From CBDCAS01 sp965214015 (GTDB lineage Bacteria; Pseudomonadota; Gammaproteobacteria; Coxiellales; Coxiellaceae): 64,000 nucleotides of DNA. Position numbers and translations under genes: made by a program. Position 1 is the first letter of the stretch; each line of letters begins with the position of its first letter. The notes beneath the pieces are model-generated. The model saw nothing but the letters and a program-made list of their open reading frames with translations, was not told the DNA's origin and made no database searches. Positions 16,447 to 24,513 of this stretch are shown here, piece after piece. Location of the stretch: assembly GCA_965214015.1 (NCBI GenBank), contig CBDCAS010000019.1, positions 166,682 to 230,681 on the forward strand, given 5' to 3'.

Positions 16447-17437
16447 AAAGAAACATCAACAATTACCTAAGTATGTCTATCTCTCAAAAGGAAGATATAT
16501 TTATAAACGCTATTTGGGCAATAAACAATTTGATAAGGAGATTATCCTAGCGAAACAAGAGGCCCCTTTATCAAAAGTATATCGAGAATACGAGAAAGTG
16601 ATCGGCATTTCCACAGATACCTTAAGCTGGATAATTAACGAATACTTACACTCCCAAGATTTTCAAGAAAAAGCCGCTTATACACAACGTGATTATCGAC
16701 GGTATGCTCATACGCTGATTCATACTAAACTAATTACAGGTCAATTGTTTGGGGACTGTAAGCTAAACCAGGTTACCCCTAAAGTGATGAGACGGTATTT
16801 AGATTCTCAAGAGGCTAAAGTCTCTGCCAATCGAAGAATGTCTTTTTTAAAACTCGTATTCAACTGGGCGCGACAACGCTACGATCAAGTAATAGAAAAC
16901 CCCTGCCAAGGTGTAAAGTTGAATCGCGAATCACCACGGACACGTTATATTGAAGATTGGGAGTTTGATCTCGTCAAACAATTAGCCACCCCACCCTATA
17001 TTTCGATCTTTATGGAAATTGCCTATATTTGTCGAGCACGTTGGTCTGAGATCGCCTCTCTTACAAGAGAGCAAATCACTGAACAAGGGTTACACATTAA
17101 AAGAACTAAAGGGTCACGTGATGAATTAACCCTTTGGACATCCAGACTCAAAACAGCTGTTAATAAAGCAAAAACATACAACAGAACTCGAGTTAGTATC
17201 AGTATCTATCTTATTCATGATAAGCATGGACAGCCAATCCGTTATCAAGCGTTTAAAACAGCTTGGCAACGACTGATGCACACCGCTTTAAAGCAAGGGT
17301 TGAAAGAAAAATTTACCTTTCATGATATTAAAGCTAAAGGGGTGAGCGATCATAAACAAAAACACAGTGGTCATAAGTCAGCCACCATGCGTGCAGTCTA
17401 TGATAGAACATTAGATAAAATAAAAGGGACGCGCTAG
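16430..17437 (+). CDS. int: Phage tyrosine-recombinase integrase
   Basis: A 335-residue tyrosine recombinase. The N-terminal arm-binding part is MGRHRKKKHQQLPKYVYLSKGRYIYKRY. The core-binding helices lie at about residues 55-150. In the catalytic domain the first Arg is in IAYICRARWSEIASL, HDIKAKG is the HxxK/R box variant, GHKSATMRAVY contains the third His and the nucleophilic Tyr. Length and residues are complete. It ends 99 bases before tRNA-Phe, so that locus is a candidate attachment site, but no duplicated tRNA-Phe 3' end was seen in the window. Confidence 0.85.
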   Translation: MGRHRKKKHQQLPKYVYLSKGRYIYKRYLGNKQFDKEIILAKQEAPLSKVYREYEKVIGISTDTLSWIINEYLHSQDFQEKAAYTQRDYRRYAHTLIHTKLITGQLFGDCKLNQVTPKVMRRYLDSQEAKVSANRRMSFLKLVFNWARQRYDQVIENPCQGVKLNRESPRTRYIEDWEFDLVKQLATPPYISIFMEIAYICRARWSEIASLTREQITEQGLHIKRTKGSRDELTLWTSRLKTAVNKAKTYNRTRVSISIYLIHDKHGQPIRYQAFKTAWQRLMHTALKQGLKEKFTFHDIKAKGVSDHKQKHSGHKSATMRAVYDRTLDKIKGTR

Positions 17438-17536
17438 TTGTTTTTTAGGAAGTTTTTTAGGAAAATACCACGTACAAAAAATTTAGTAATTTATTTTTTA
17501 TATAACTTATTGAATAAATTGAGATTAATTATAAAA

Positions 17537-17612
<76 letters not shown>

Positions 17613-17741
17613 CCGAGCTCAATTATTTAAAAATAATTTTTTTCACTTTACCCTTTCCCATGTATTGCTTCTTTATGTGAATTTATTTTAAACTTAGAGT
17701 ATTAGAGTTAAGGTAGTAATAAATGCAAGGAGGCAGGAGCT

Positions 17742-17936
17742 ATGGACGACTGGAGTGTCTGGCCAATTTTTAGTCTACAGCTAGTAACAATTATCCTATT
17801 TTTTTTCAAAAAAAGGACTACTTTTCTTAAGTTATCTCCAAGAATTGCTGTATTAAGTCTCTCCTTGATTTTATGTATTGCTATTGTGGTATCCCTTTAT
17901 CATGACAGCAATACAGTTCTTCACCTCTATTTTTAA
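17742..17936 (+). CDS. DUF5993-like small membrane protein beside dsbB
   Basis: A 64-residue protein with two hydrophobic helices (WPIFSLQLVTIILFFF; IAVLSLSLILCIAIVVSLY) behind a strong AGGAGG. It precedes dsbB by nine bases. Two-helix proteins of about 60 residues directly upstream of DsbB-like genes are known as the DUF5993 family and are presumed partners or assembly factors of the thiol oxidase. Family assignment rests on size, topology and neighbour. Confidence 0.55.
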   Translation: MDDWSVWPIFSLQLVTIILFFFKKRTTFLKLSPRIAVLSLSLILCIAIVVSLYHDSNTVLHLYF

Positions 17937-17945
17937 GGTAATATC

Positions 17946-18368
17946 ATGGCATCATTACAATCAATTTCTAAAAAAATACTACAAACTATATGTATCTTCG
18001 CTTTTATACTAACCATTATTATCTTAGCAGGTGCTCTCTATATTCAATTTTTCTTTGATGAAGCACCTTGCCCACTTTGCCTATTGCAACGTGCTGCATT
18101 TGTCAATATATCTATTGCTTTAATAATGAACTTACGTTACGGAGAAAGAGTCAGTCATTGGGCTATGGTAATTTTAAGCGCCTGTGTAGGGATTGCAGTT
18201 AGCATTCGTCAAATCTGCTTGCATATTACTGATCCTAAAGGATTTGGATCTGCCATTTGGGGACTGCACTTATATACATGGTGTTTTATTGGTTTTTCAA
18301 TCGCTATTGTAGGATCGGCTCTAATTCTCTTAGTATATTCACCAAAATCTAGGCTAAAAAATAGCTAA
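17946..18368 (+). CDS. dsbB: Disulfide bond formation protein B
   Basis: A 140-residue inner-membrane quinone-linked thiol oxidase that re-oxidises DsbA in the periplasm. Four membrane helices are visible. The active pair CPLC is in FFDEAPCPLCLLQRAAF, and the second cysteine pair is represented by the Cys of RQICLHITD and of YTWCFIG, so all four functional cysteines are present. It is slightly shorter than the E. coli protein, as in the short DsbB subfamily. Co-transcribed with the small DUF5993-like gene; no dsbA is in the window. Confidence 0.82.
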   Translation: MASLQSISKKILQTICIFAFILTIIILAGALYIQFFFDEAPCPLCLLQRAAFVNISIALIMNLRYGERVSHWAMVILSACVGIAVSIRQICLHITDPKGFGSAIWGLHLYTWCFIGFSIAIVGSALILLVYSPKSRLKNS

Positions 18369-18369
18369 A

Positions 18370-18879
18370 TTACATAAGATCAACAAGTTTATTACGTAAA
18401 CAATAATGAGTCATTGCTAATAGCAATGCTGCCACTATGATGAATATTATTTCATTATAATTGTATATATCAACTACTAGAACTAAAGCTACTCCAGCTG
18501 CTGGCGGGTGCTCTACTTTAAATAATGCCATGATAAATAAACATAGACCTACTGAACTAGCGGCCATAATTCCAATGATGTAAGAATAAGGCATTTCTAA
18601 AATGCCATAATTAAAGAAACCCAATGACATTTTTACTATATACAGAATGATCCCAGTTATGATGCCAATCAGATAGCCACTGAGTATGTTTTTGAAAGCC
18701 GCTGGTGCTGTTGATGGCTTACTAAAAATAATATAACTACTCGATGATAAAGAACCAGCACCTACTGCCCATAACACATTACTGTTTGCAAAATAATTCA
18801 TAAAAAAAAGAATCCATCCAGTAAAAATAGTGGCAAGTAAAGATTGCCAAATCAAGTTGAACCAGGGGTAAGCTCTCAT
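18370..18879 (-). CDS. HPP-family integral membrane protein
   Basis: A protein of 169 residues with about four or five membrane helices and the family motif EHPPAAGVALV near residue 125. The HPP family is linked to nitrite transport in chloroplasts, but its role in bacteria is not established. Start ATG 18879 shares one base with the stop of iscS (TAATG) and has GAGG upstream; a longer in-frame extension to 18951 lies inside iscS and is unlikely. It is the last gene of a trmJ-iscS-HPP unit, at the place where iscU would be in E. coli. Confidence 0.75.
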   Translation of the reverse strand: MRAYPWFNLIWQSLLATIFTGWILFFMNYFANSNVLWAVGAGSLSSSSYIIFSKPSTAPAAFKNILSGYLIGIITGIILYIVKMSLGFFNYGILEMPYSYIIGIMAASSVGLCLFIMALFKVEHPPAAGVALVLVVDIYNYNEIIFIIVAALLLAMTHYCLRNKLVDLM

Positions 18880-20108
18880 TAATTTACGCCTCTTTCCTTT
18901 ATATCCTCTTCTTTTTTTACACTCAAAGTTTTTTGTTGCGCTATAGACCAAAGTGAAGGACGCTGGCGTAATCTATTTACTGTCGATGTAATATGGTAAA
19001 TGGCATTACTGACTTCTTCCTCTGTAGTAAAACGGCCTATGCTGATACGAATTGAGCAGTTAGCCAGTTCTCGCGATAGCCCCATAGCTCTCAATACATG
19101 AGAAGGTTCAGGGCTAACAGAATTACAAGCAGAACCATTAGAGATAGCAATTTTATCCATTTCAAAAAATAAGCTTTCTGATTCAATACCTTCTATAGAA
19201 ATATTTAAACAACCTGAAATACTTTGGTTTAAATTTCCATTTAAAGTAATACCTTCTAGTCTAGAAAGGCTATGCCATAAACGATTACGCAACTGCCTTA
19301 TAGAGTCATTATCTGACTCAAAGTTTTTCTTTGCAATATTGAATGCTTCCCCCATACCCGCAATCTGGTGCGTTGGAAGCGTTCCTGAACGCAAGCCATG
19401 TTGATGAGCACCTCCATGGATTTGTGCTTCTAAACGAATACGAGGTGAACGTGATACAAACAAAGCACCAATACCTTTAGGTCCATAGAGCTTATGCGCT
19501 GAAAATGACATCAAATCAACAGGCATTTTACGCAGATCAATGGGAATTTTACCTACTGACTGTGCTGCATCAGAATGAAACAGTGCTCCTGCATTATGAA
19601 CAATATCGCCAATATCGGTTATATTATGAATAATACCTGTTTCATTATTAGCATGCATGATTGAAACTAAAATCGTGTCAGGTCGAATAGCGCGTTTTAG
19701 TTGCGTTAAATCTAATAGACCATCCTGCTCAGGATCTAGATAGGTTACTTCAAAACCTTGTGTTTCTAAATAACGACAAGTATCAAGCACTGACTTATGC
19801 TCTGTACTCATCGTAATGATATGTTTTCCTTTACGCTGGTAAAACCGAGCAGCACCTTTAATCGCCAAATTGTTTGATTCAGTCGCTCCACTAGTCCAAA
19901 TAATTTCACGTAAATCAGCATTCACTAATGAGGCCACTTGATAGCTAGCATGGTGAATACATTCTTTTGCTTCATAACCATAACGATGAGAGTGCGAGGC
20001 AGCATTAGCAAATATCCCACCTTGCTCAAGACAACGGCACATTATTTGAGTTACTTGCGGATCAACAGGTGTTGTAGCCATATAATCCATGTAAATTAGC
20101 GATTTCAT
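18879..20108 (-). CDS. iscS: Cysteine desulfurase IscS
   Basis: A 409-residue PLP enzyme that removes sulfur from cysteine for Fe-S clusters, thiamin and tRNA thiolation. MDYMATTPVDPQV opens the family, EHKSVLDTCRYL holds the His near the cofactor, and SFSAHKLYGPKGIGALF holds the PLP lysine. The mobile loop with catalytic Cys is SNGSACNSVSPEPSHVLRAMG (IscS of E. coli has SSGSACTSAS). The C-terminus is extended and charged. The gene follows trmJ as in E. coli, but iscR, iscU and hscBA are not next to it. It can supply sulfur to the thiamin operon at 35566-41493. Confidence 0.9.
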   Translation of the reverse strand: MKSLIYMDYMATTPVDPQVTQIMCRCLEQGGIFANAASHSHRYGYEAKECIHHASYQVASLVNADLREIIWTSGATESNNLAIKGAARFYQRKGKHIITMSTEHKSVLDTCRYLETQGFEVTYLDPEQDGLLDLTQLKRAIRPDTILVSIMHANNETGIIHNITDIGDIVHNAGALFHSDAAQSVGKIPIDLRKMPVDLMSFSAHKLYGPKGIGALFVSRSPRIRLEAQIHGGAHQHGLRSGTLPTHQIAGMGEAFNIAKKNFESDNDSIRQLRNRLWHSLSRLEGITLNGNLNQSISGCLNISIEGIESESLFFEMDKIAISNGSACNSVSPEPSHVLRAMGLSRELANCSIRISIGRFTTEEEVSNAIYHITSTVNRLRQRPSLWSIAQQKTLSVKKEEDIKERGVN

Positions 20109-20836
20109 TAATTCTTCTTTAGCAACAATAATTTTTTTTCAATTTTAGAGAGAATACCACGCAAAATATGAACTTCTTTATCTTCTAAGCGAGCTCGATT
20201 AAAAAGACGCCAAAGACGCTCTAACAACAATTTGGGGTGTTTGGGATCCAAGAACTCAATTTTAAACAAGACTGATTCTAATTGCTGCAAGAAACCTGAC
20301 ACTTGCCCCATTGTTGCTGGCATACTATCTAAACTGCTATTAAACCCTGAGCTCTCTGTAGTGGCAATAAATAATTCATAGACAAGCACTTGAACGGCTG
20401 CTGCAAGATTCAAAGAGGCGAATTCTCTTGCTGTCGGGATACGAACATGATAGTGACATAGAGCTAGCTCTTTATTAGATAATCCATGTGATTCGCAACC
20501 AAAAACAAGAGCAGTAGAGTGTTTTATAGCTTGCATTACTCTTTTCGCACACTCTTTAGGCGTGCAAGATGGACATGAAAGTTGACGTGTACGAGCACTA
20601 CTTCCAAAAACCAGATGGCAGTCAGCGACCGCTGCCTCCAAAGTATCTACAACACTAGCATTTGCTAAAATATCATCAGCTCCTGCCGCTCTCACCGTTG
20701 CCTCTTGATGAGGAAAATGCTTTGGCGCTACTAAATAAAGTGATGAAAGTGCCATGTTTTTCATAGCACGTGCTACAGCTCCGATATTACCAGGATGACT
20801 AGGATTTACCAGGATCACTCGAACATGCTCTAACAT
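20108..20836 (-). CDS. trmJ: tRNA (Cm32/Um32) 2'-O-methyltransferase TrmJ
   Basis: A 242-residue SPOUT-class enzyme that methylates residue 32 in the anticodon loop of several tRNAs. LVNPSHPGNIGAVARAMKNM is motif 1 with the conserved Asn and Arg. ALVFGCESHGLSNKEL is motif 2 and REFASLNLAAAVQVLVYEL is motif 3 with the trefoil-knot SAM site. The end of the gene overlaps the start of iscS by one base, and suhB is divergent upstream, a gene order conserved with E. coli. Confidence 0.9.
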   Translation of the reverse strand: MLEHVRVILVNPSHPGNIGAVARAMKNMALSSLYLVAPKHFPHQEATVRAAGADDILANASVVDTLEAAVADCHLVFGSSARTRQLSCPSCTPKECAKRVMQAIKHSTALVFGCESHGLSNKELALCHYHVRIPTAREFASLNLAAAVQVLVYELFIATTESSGFNSSLDSMPATMGQVSGFLQQLESVLFKIEFLDPKHPKLLLERLWRLFNRARLEDKEVHILRGILSKIEKKLLLLKKN

Positions 20837-20931
20837 GTGGGCTATTGTATAAGAATTAAGCTTTTAAGGACAGTAAGGGTTTGATATTCTAATAAGATTA
20901 GCTCAAAAAAATGACTTTTCCTCAGGAGATC

Positions 20932-21726
20932 GTGTTGATTCAACATCCTTTTGTTAATATTGCTGTTCAAGCAGCGCGTAGTGCAAGTAAAATATTGCTT
21001 CGCTTTATGGATCATATAGATTCAATTGAAATGACCAATAAAGTCATTGACGAATTTATTACAGAAGTATACCAACTAGTTGAACAAGATATTATTCAAC
21101 ATATTCAAAAAGCCTATCGAGAACATGCCATTCTAGGCGAAGAATGTGGCTTAATAAAAGGCAATGAATACTGTTGGATTATAGATCCACTGGACGGCAT
21201 TATGAACTATGCCCATTCTCTACCACATTTTACAACCTCAATTGCTGTGAAAAAAAACGATAAAATTGAGGCAGGAATTGTTTATGATCCTATTCAACAA
21301 GAGTTATTTACTGCCTCCCGTGGTAAAGGTGCTTATCTCAACAATCGACGTATTCGTGTTAGCGACTGTAAAAAACTGAAATACGCGCTTATTGGAACTG
21401 GATTTCCTTTTCGTAGGAAACAGCATATAAAACCCTACCTGACAACATTTGAATCGATTTTTCTTGAAGCAACTGATATTAGACGTACTGGTGCAATTGC
21501 ATTAGATTTAGCCTATGTGGCTGCAGGAAGGCTTGATGGATTCTGGGAAGCCTCTTTAAATGAATGGGATATGGCGGCAGGTCCATTGTTAATTGAAGAA
21601 GCTGGGGGTAGGCTTACGGATTTTCATGCTGGTGACCATTATCTCTCTGCCGGTAACATTGTTGCTGGCAATCAAAAAATTCAACAGGCACTCCAGACAA
21701 TTATTGCCAATAGTTTGAAAGAATAA
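20932..21726 (+). CDS. suhB: Inositol-1-monophosphatase family protein SuhB
   Basis: A protein of about 264 residues. In E. coli SuhB is an inositol monophosphatase that also helps rRNA transcription antitermination. Start: an in-frame ATG at 20911 has no ribosome site, whereas CAGGAG at 20923-20928 fits GTG 20932 or TTG 20935, giving the normal short N-terminus (HPFVNIAVQAARSASKIL). Metal-site residues are seen in ILGEECG and IIDPLDG, and in EWDMAAGPLL. The usual DPLDGTTNF block reads DPLDGIMNY here, so the Thr that activates water is an Ile. Catalysis may be reduced while the transcription role is kept. Confidence 0.87.
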   Translation: MLIQHPFVNIAVQAARSASKILLRFMDHIDSIEMTNKVIDEFITEVYQLVEQDIIQHIQKAYREHAILGEECGLIKGNEYCWIIDPLDGIMNYAHSLPHFTTSIAVKKNDKIEAGIVYDPIQQELFTASRGKGAYLNNRRIRVSDCKKLKYALIGTGFPFRRKQHIKPYLTTFESIFLEATDIRRTGAIALDLAYVAAGRLDGFWEASLNEWDMAAGPLLIEEAGGRLTDFHAGDHYLSAGNIVAGNQKIQQALQTIIANSLKE

Positions 21727-21776
21727 GGTCTGTTTACATTAAAATCTTTAAAAAAGCTAATAGTAACTTGAAAATG

Positions 21777-22649
21777 TTATCTTCTTAATAAATCAAATAA
21801 AACTTTATAATGGTTATTAGCACTCCAAGCATACCAACCTTCTGCCCCTCCTTTCATTGCACCCTCTATTTGTGCTCTCACATAACGAATTCTTTTTTCA
21901 TAATTCATAGGATAACGATAATTCCACATTTCAATGTAAGCATACACTTTAACTTCAGGATAGTTAATTAACTGTTGTTTTAGAGCACGCACTGAATTCA
22001 ATACTGTACTGTAAGGTCTTGCAGAATAATATTGGTAAGGTTCATAGTGTGATGGATAAACCATCGGGTTAATAGCATCAACACTTCTTGCAAATAATAC
22101 TGCATTTTGTCCAATAGTTCTTGTTGGACGATGGGCTACTACCCCAAAGACATCAATTTCTAACTGCACACCTGTGTTTTTTAATTTATTATGAAAAAAC
22201 TGAATCACTTTATAAACATTTCTTTCATTTTGTAATGAAGCAGGTTGAAGTCTATGATATCGAATATAATCCAACTGAATTGCACTTGCCCCTAAGGAAA
22301 TAGCATATTGTGCTCGTTGCCATCGGTTCTCCCAAATTTTACGATTGAGTAACTGCAAGCCTTTTGCTCCATGGGGAAACATAACAACTCGTGCCACATA
22401 TCGGATACCTGCTTTTTGAGCTTTAGCAATATTTTGTGCATAAAGTTGATTACGGTAATAGGTATCAATCACAAAAGTATTAATTCCTGCCTTTTTAGCA
22501 TTATAAATTAAAGAATCCATTTTTTTAGAGTTACGAGCTGTTTCTGAAGTAATATAAATTCCTTTTGGGTAAGCTATTACAAAAGTCGACATTAAAAGAC
22601 AACTTATAAATCCTATATAAATCATAAAATTAAAAAGTTTTCTTGTCAT
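21777..22649 (-). CDS. Exported DUF4015 glycoside-hydrolase-like protein
   Basis: A 290-residue protein with a signal peptide (about residues 1-27, MTRKLFNFMIYIGFISCLL followed by VIAYPKG). The mature part is a TIM-barrel-like DUF4015 domain: KGIYITSETARNSKKMDSLI, INTFVIDTYYR, GASAIQLDYIRYH, LEIDVFGVVAH, INPMVYPSHY and GAEGWYAWSAN are the successive barrel strands with acidic residues. DUF4015 is a predicted GH13-like family whose substrate is unknown. The protein is expected in the periplasm or outside the cell. No carbohydrate genes are adjacent. Confidence 0.8.
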   Translation of the reverse strand: MTRKLFNFMIYIGFISCLLMSTFVIAYPKGIYITSETARNSKKMDSLIYNAKKAGINTFVIDTYYRNQLYAQNIAKAQKAGIRYVARVVMFPHGAKGLQLLNRKIWENRWQRAQYAISLGASAIQLDYIRYHRLQPASLQNERNVYKVIQFFHNKLKNTGVQLEIDVFGVVAHRPTRTIGQNAVLFARSVDAINPMVYPSHYEPYQYYSARPYSTVLNSVRALKQQLINYPEVKVYAYIEMWNYRYPMNYEKRIRYVRAQIEGAMKGGAEGWYAWSANNHYKVLFDLLRR

Positions 22650-22743
22650 AAAAAATTCCTTTTAAACAAGCTTACTTAATAATGAGTATAGGAGGATATT
22701 TGCTATTTTTTCTATAAAGAGTAAAAATTTAACTTATTTTATA

Positions 22744-23760
22744 TTATTTTCTTTTTAAATGATTGATTATTCTCTTAATTATAGAGGGTCCTTGATAGAT
22801 AAAGGCTGAATAAATTTGTAGAGCAGAGGCACCTAAACTCAACATTTCTTCTGCTCTTTGAGGTGAGTTAATGCCACCTACGGCAATAATAGGTACATGA
22901 TTTCCTACTCTCTTAAAACAAGTAGCAACCACATTTTTAGTCTTATTGTAGATAGGATCACCACTGAGCCCTCCTGCTTCTTTAGCATATTGATCGGATC
23001 GAATAGATTCTCGCATCAACGAAGTATTTGCAACAATAATTCCATCAATACGATATTTTAAAAAAACATTAAGTGCTAAGTTAAGTGCTAATGTGTCAAG
23101 ATCAGGGTCAATTTTTACAAAAAGTGGGACATAGCGCTGATACTTTTTTTGCATCATCTTGCGTGTTAGCATAAGATTGTTCAATATATTATCAAGATAT
23201 CGTTCACTTTGTAATTTACGTAAACTAGGAGTATTAGGAGAAGAGACATTAACCGCTACATAATCTGCATAAATATATACTTTTTCAAAACATAAGCAAT
23301 AATCATCAACTGCCTTATCTAGAGGTGTATCACGATTTTTACCAATATTAACTCCTAGAATACCTTGAATTTTTCGATGTTTAAGCTTTTCTACTAATGC
23401 ATCAATACCCTTATTATTAAACCCCATTCGGTTAATTAAAGCTTCAAATTTTTTCAAACGAAATAACCTTGGTTTTGGATTACCTACTTGTGGCCTAGGT
23501 GTCACAGTACCTACTTCAATAAAACCAAAACCCAGCGCAAACCAAGCATCCAAACAACGACCATTTTTATCTAATCCCGCCGCTAACCCAATAGGATTGG
23601 GTAGTTGCATCCCTGCAATTTCAATAGGGCATTTAGGAAACTGTTGAATTAACCGCTTAGTCAGTGAAGGGTGGTAAATCCACTTTAATAGGCTTAATGT
23701 TAAGCAATGGGATAACTCAGGAGGTAAAAGCCACAAAAATTTCAAAAAAAATGGGTACAT
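22744..23760 (-). CDS. pyrD: Dihydroorotate dehydrogenase (quinone), class 2
   Basis: A protein of about 338 residues that oxidises dihydroorotate to orotate in pyrimidine synthesis, membrane-bound and quinone-linked. MYPFFLKFLWLLPPELSH is the N-terminal membrane-binding helix typical of class 2. A longer frame begins at 23799 without a ribosome site. NPIGLAAGLDKNGR, GFGFIEVGTVTPRPQ (FMN), NRMGFNNKGID, YVAVNVSSPNTPSLR (catalytic Ser) and GIIVANTSL, AVGGINSPQRA all fit. The gene stands alone. Confidence 0.9.
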   Translation of the reverse strand: MYPFFLKFLWLLPPELSHCLTLSLLKWIYHPSLTKRLIQQFPKCPIEIAGMQLPNPIGLAAGLDKNGRCLDAWFALGFGFIEVGTVTPRPQVGNPKPRLFRLKKFEALINRMGFNNKGIDALVEKLKHRKIQGILGVNIGKNRDTPLDKAVDDYCLCFEKVYIYADYVAVNVSSPNTPSLRKLQSERYLDNILNNLMLTRKMMQKKYQRYVPLFVKIDPDLDTLALNLALNVFLKYRIDGIIVANTSLMRESIRSDQYAKEAGGLSGDPIYNKTKNVVATCFKRVGNHVPIIAVGGINSPQRAEEMLSLGASALQIYSAFIYQGPSIIKRIINHLKRK

Positions 23761-24381
23761 TTTTATAAATCTCAAAATAAAAGCAATTACTGTCACCATA
23801 TACAGCTAAATCATTTAGATCAATATCAGACCCTGTTTACATTGGCGAGAAATGTGGAAATCAAGACTCAATAACGTACTGTGGAGTCAGAATAATAGCC
23901 AATCCAAAATATTGTTGGAGAATTAAATAGTTAATAGACTTTAATCAGCTAGAGCCAATAGAAACTACATGAATATACTGGCCTATTTTTGATCTACTTT
24001 ATCAATTTTCAAAGGCTTAAGCAGCATCAATAAAAAGTATTAAAATGAAAATAATCATTGCATAAGCGTCTAAACTTCAACATTTAGATTGTTTTAAGAT
24101 AGAATTTACTTGAAATTTTTTTTAAAAACAACAAAAAAGTTAAGAAGTCTATTAAAACAGCTTGATAATAAACAAATTTGCTTTATTTACTAAATTATCT
24201 AGAAAGACACTCTAGCAAAATCTGAACTCGCAGTATTACTAAAAATACCTCTTATGTCAAATTTAATAAACTTGAAAAACAACAAGACAGTTGAAAAGAT
24301 AAACAAAAAAGGTAAAATTAGGCTATGTTACCAATAAATGCCCATCAGTGTAGAGTTTTATACAACCTTTGCAGTCTTTCG

Positions 24382-24432
24382 ATGCATTTCTCCTTTTATC
24401 GATTTAGTGAGCATTTAACTGGCGGCAATTAA
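24382..24432 (+). CDS. Phe/Tyr-rich leader peptide of the aromatic operon (candidate)
   Basis: A 16-codon frame, ATG 24382 to TAA 24430-24432, encodes MHFSFYRFSEHLTGGN. Three Phe and one Tyr fall among residues 3-8, where Phe and Tyr are the end products of the genes that follow 80 bases downstream. The ribosome site is weak. The stop codon lies in a hairpin followed by TTTT (24423-24443). This is the layout of pheL-type attenuation leaders, in which ribosome stalling at Phe/Tyr codons prevents termination. A chance frame of this length and composition is possible. Confidence 0.45.
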   Translation: MHFSFYRFSEHLTGGN

Positions 24433-24443
24433 ATTACCGTTTT
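24423..24443 (+). terminator. Attenuator-like hairpin with T-run
   Basis: CGGCAAT (24423-24429) can pair with ATTACCG (24433-24439), with one C-A mismatch and a short loop, and is followed by TTTT at 24440-24443. Flanking segments GCATTTAACTG (24411-24421) and CAGTCAATTAAATGC (24448-24462) can pair imperfectly around it, giving a possible competing structure. It is short and AT-rich, so the terminator call is tentative. Confidence 0.35.
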
Positions 24444-24513
24444 AAAACAGTCAATTAAATGCAATTTTAACCACTTATCCCAATTAATTAAAAATTACAA
24501 ATCAAGGTAGAAG

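Larger units (their letters stand above)
23761..24513. other. Long leader/intergenic region upstream of the aromatic operon
   Basis: About 750 AT-rich bases lie between pyrD and the DAHP synthase gene. Up to about 24360 I see no open frame of note and no RNA gene. From 24382 there is a short leader ORF rich in Phe and Tyr codons and an overlapping hairpin, described separately. Promoters for both divergent genes are expected here but could not be placed with confidence. Confidence 0.5.
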
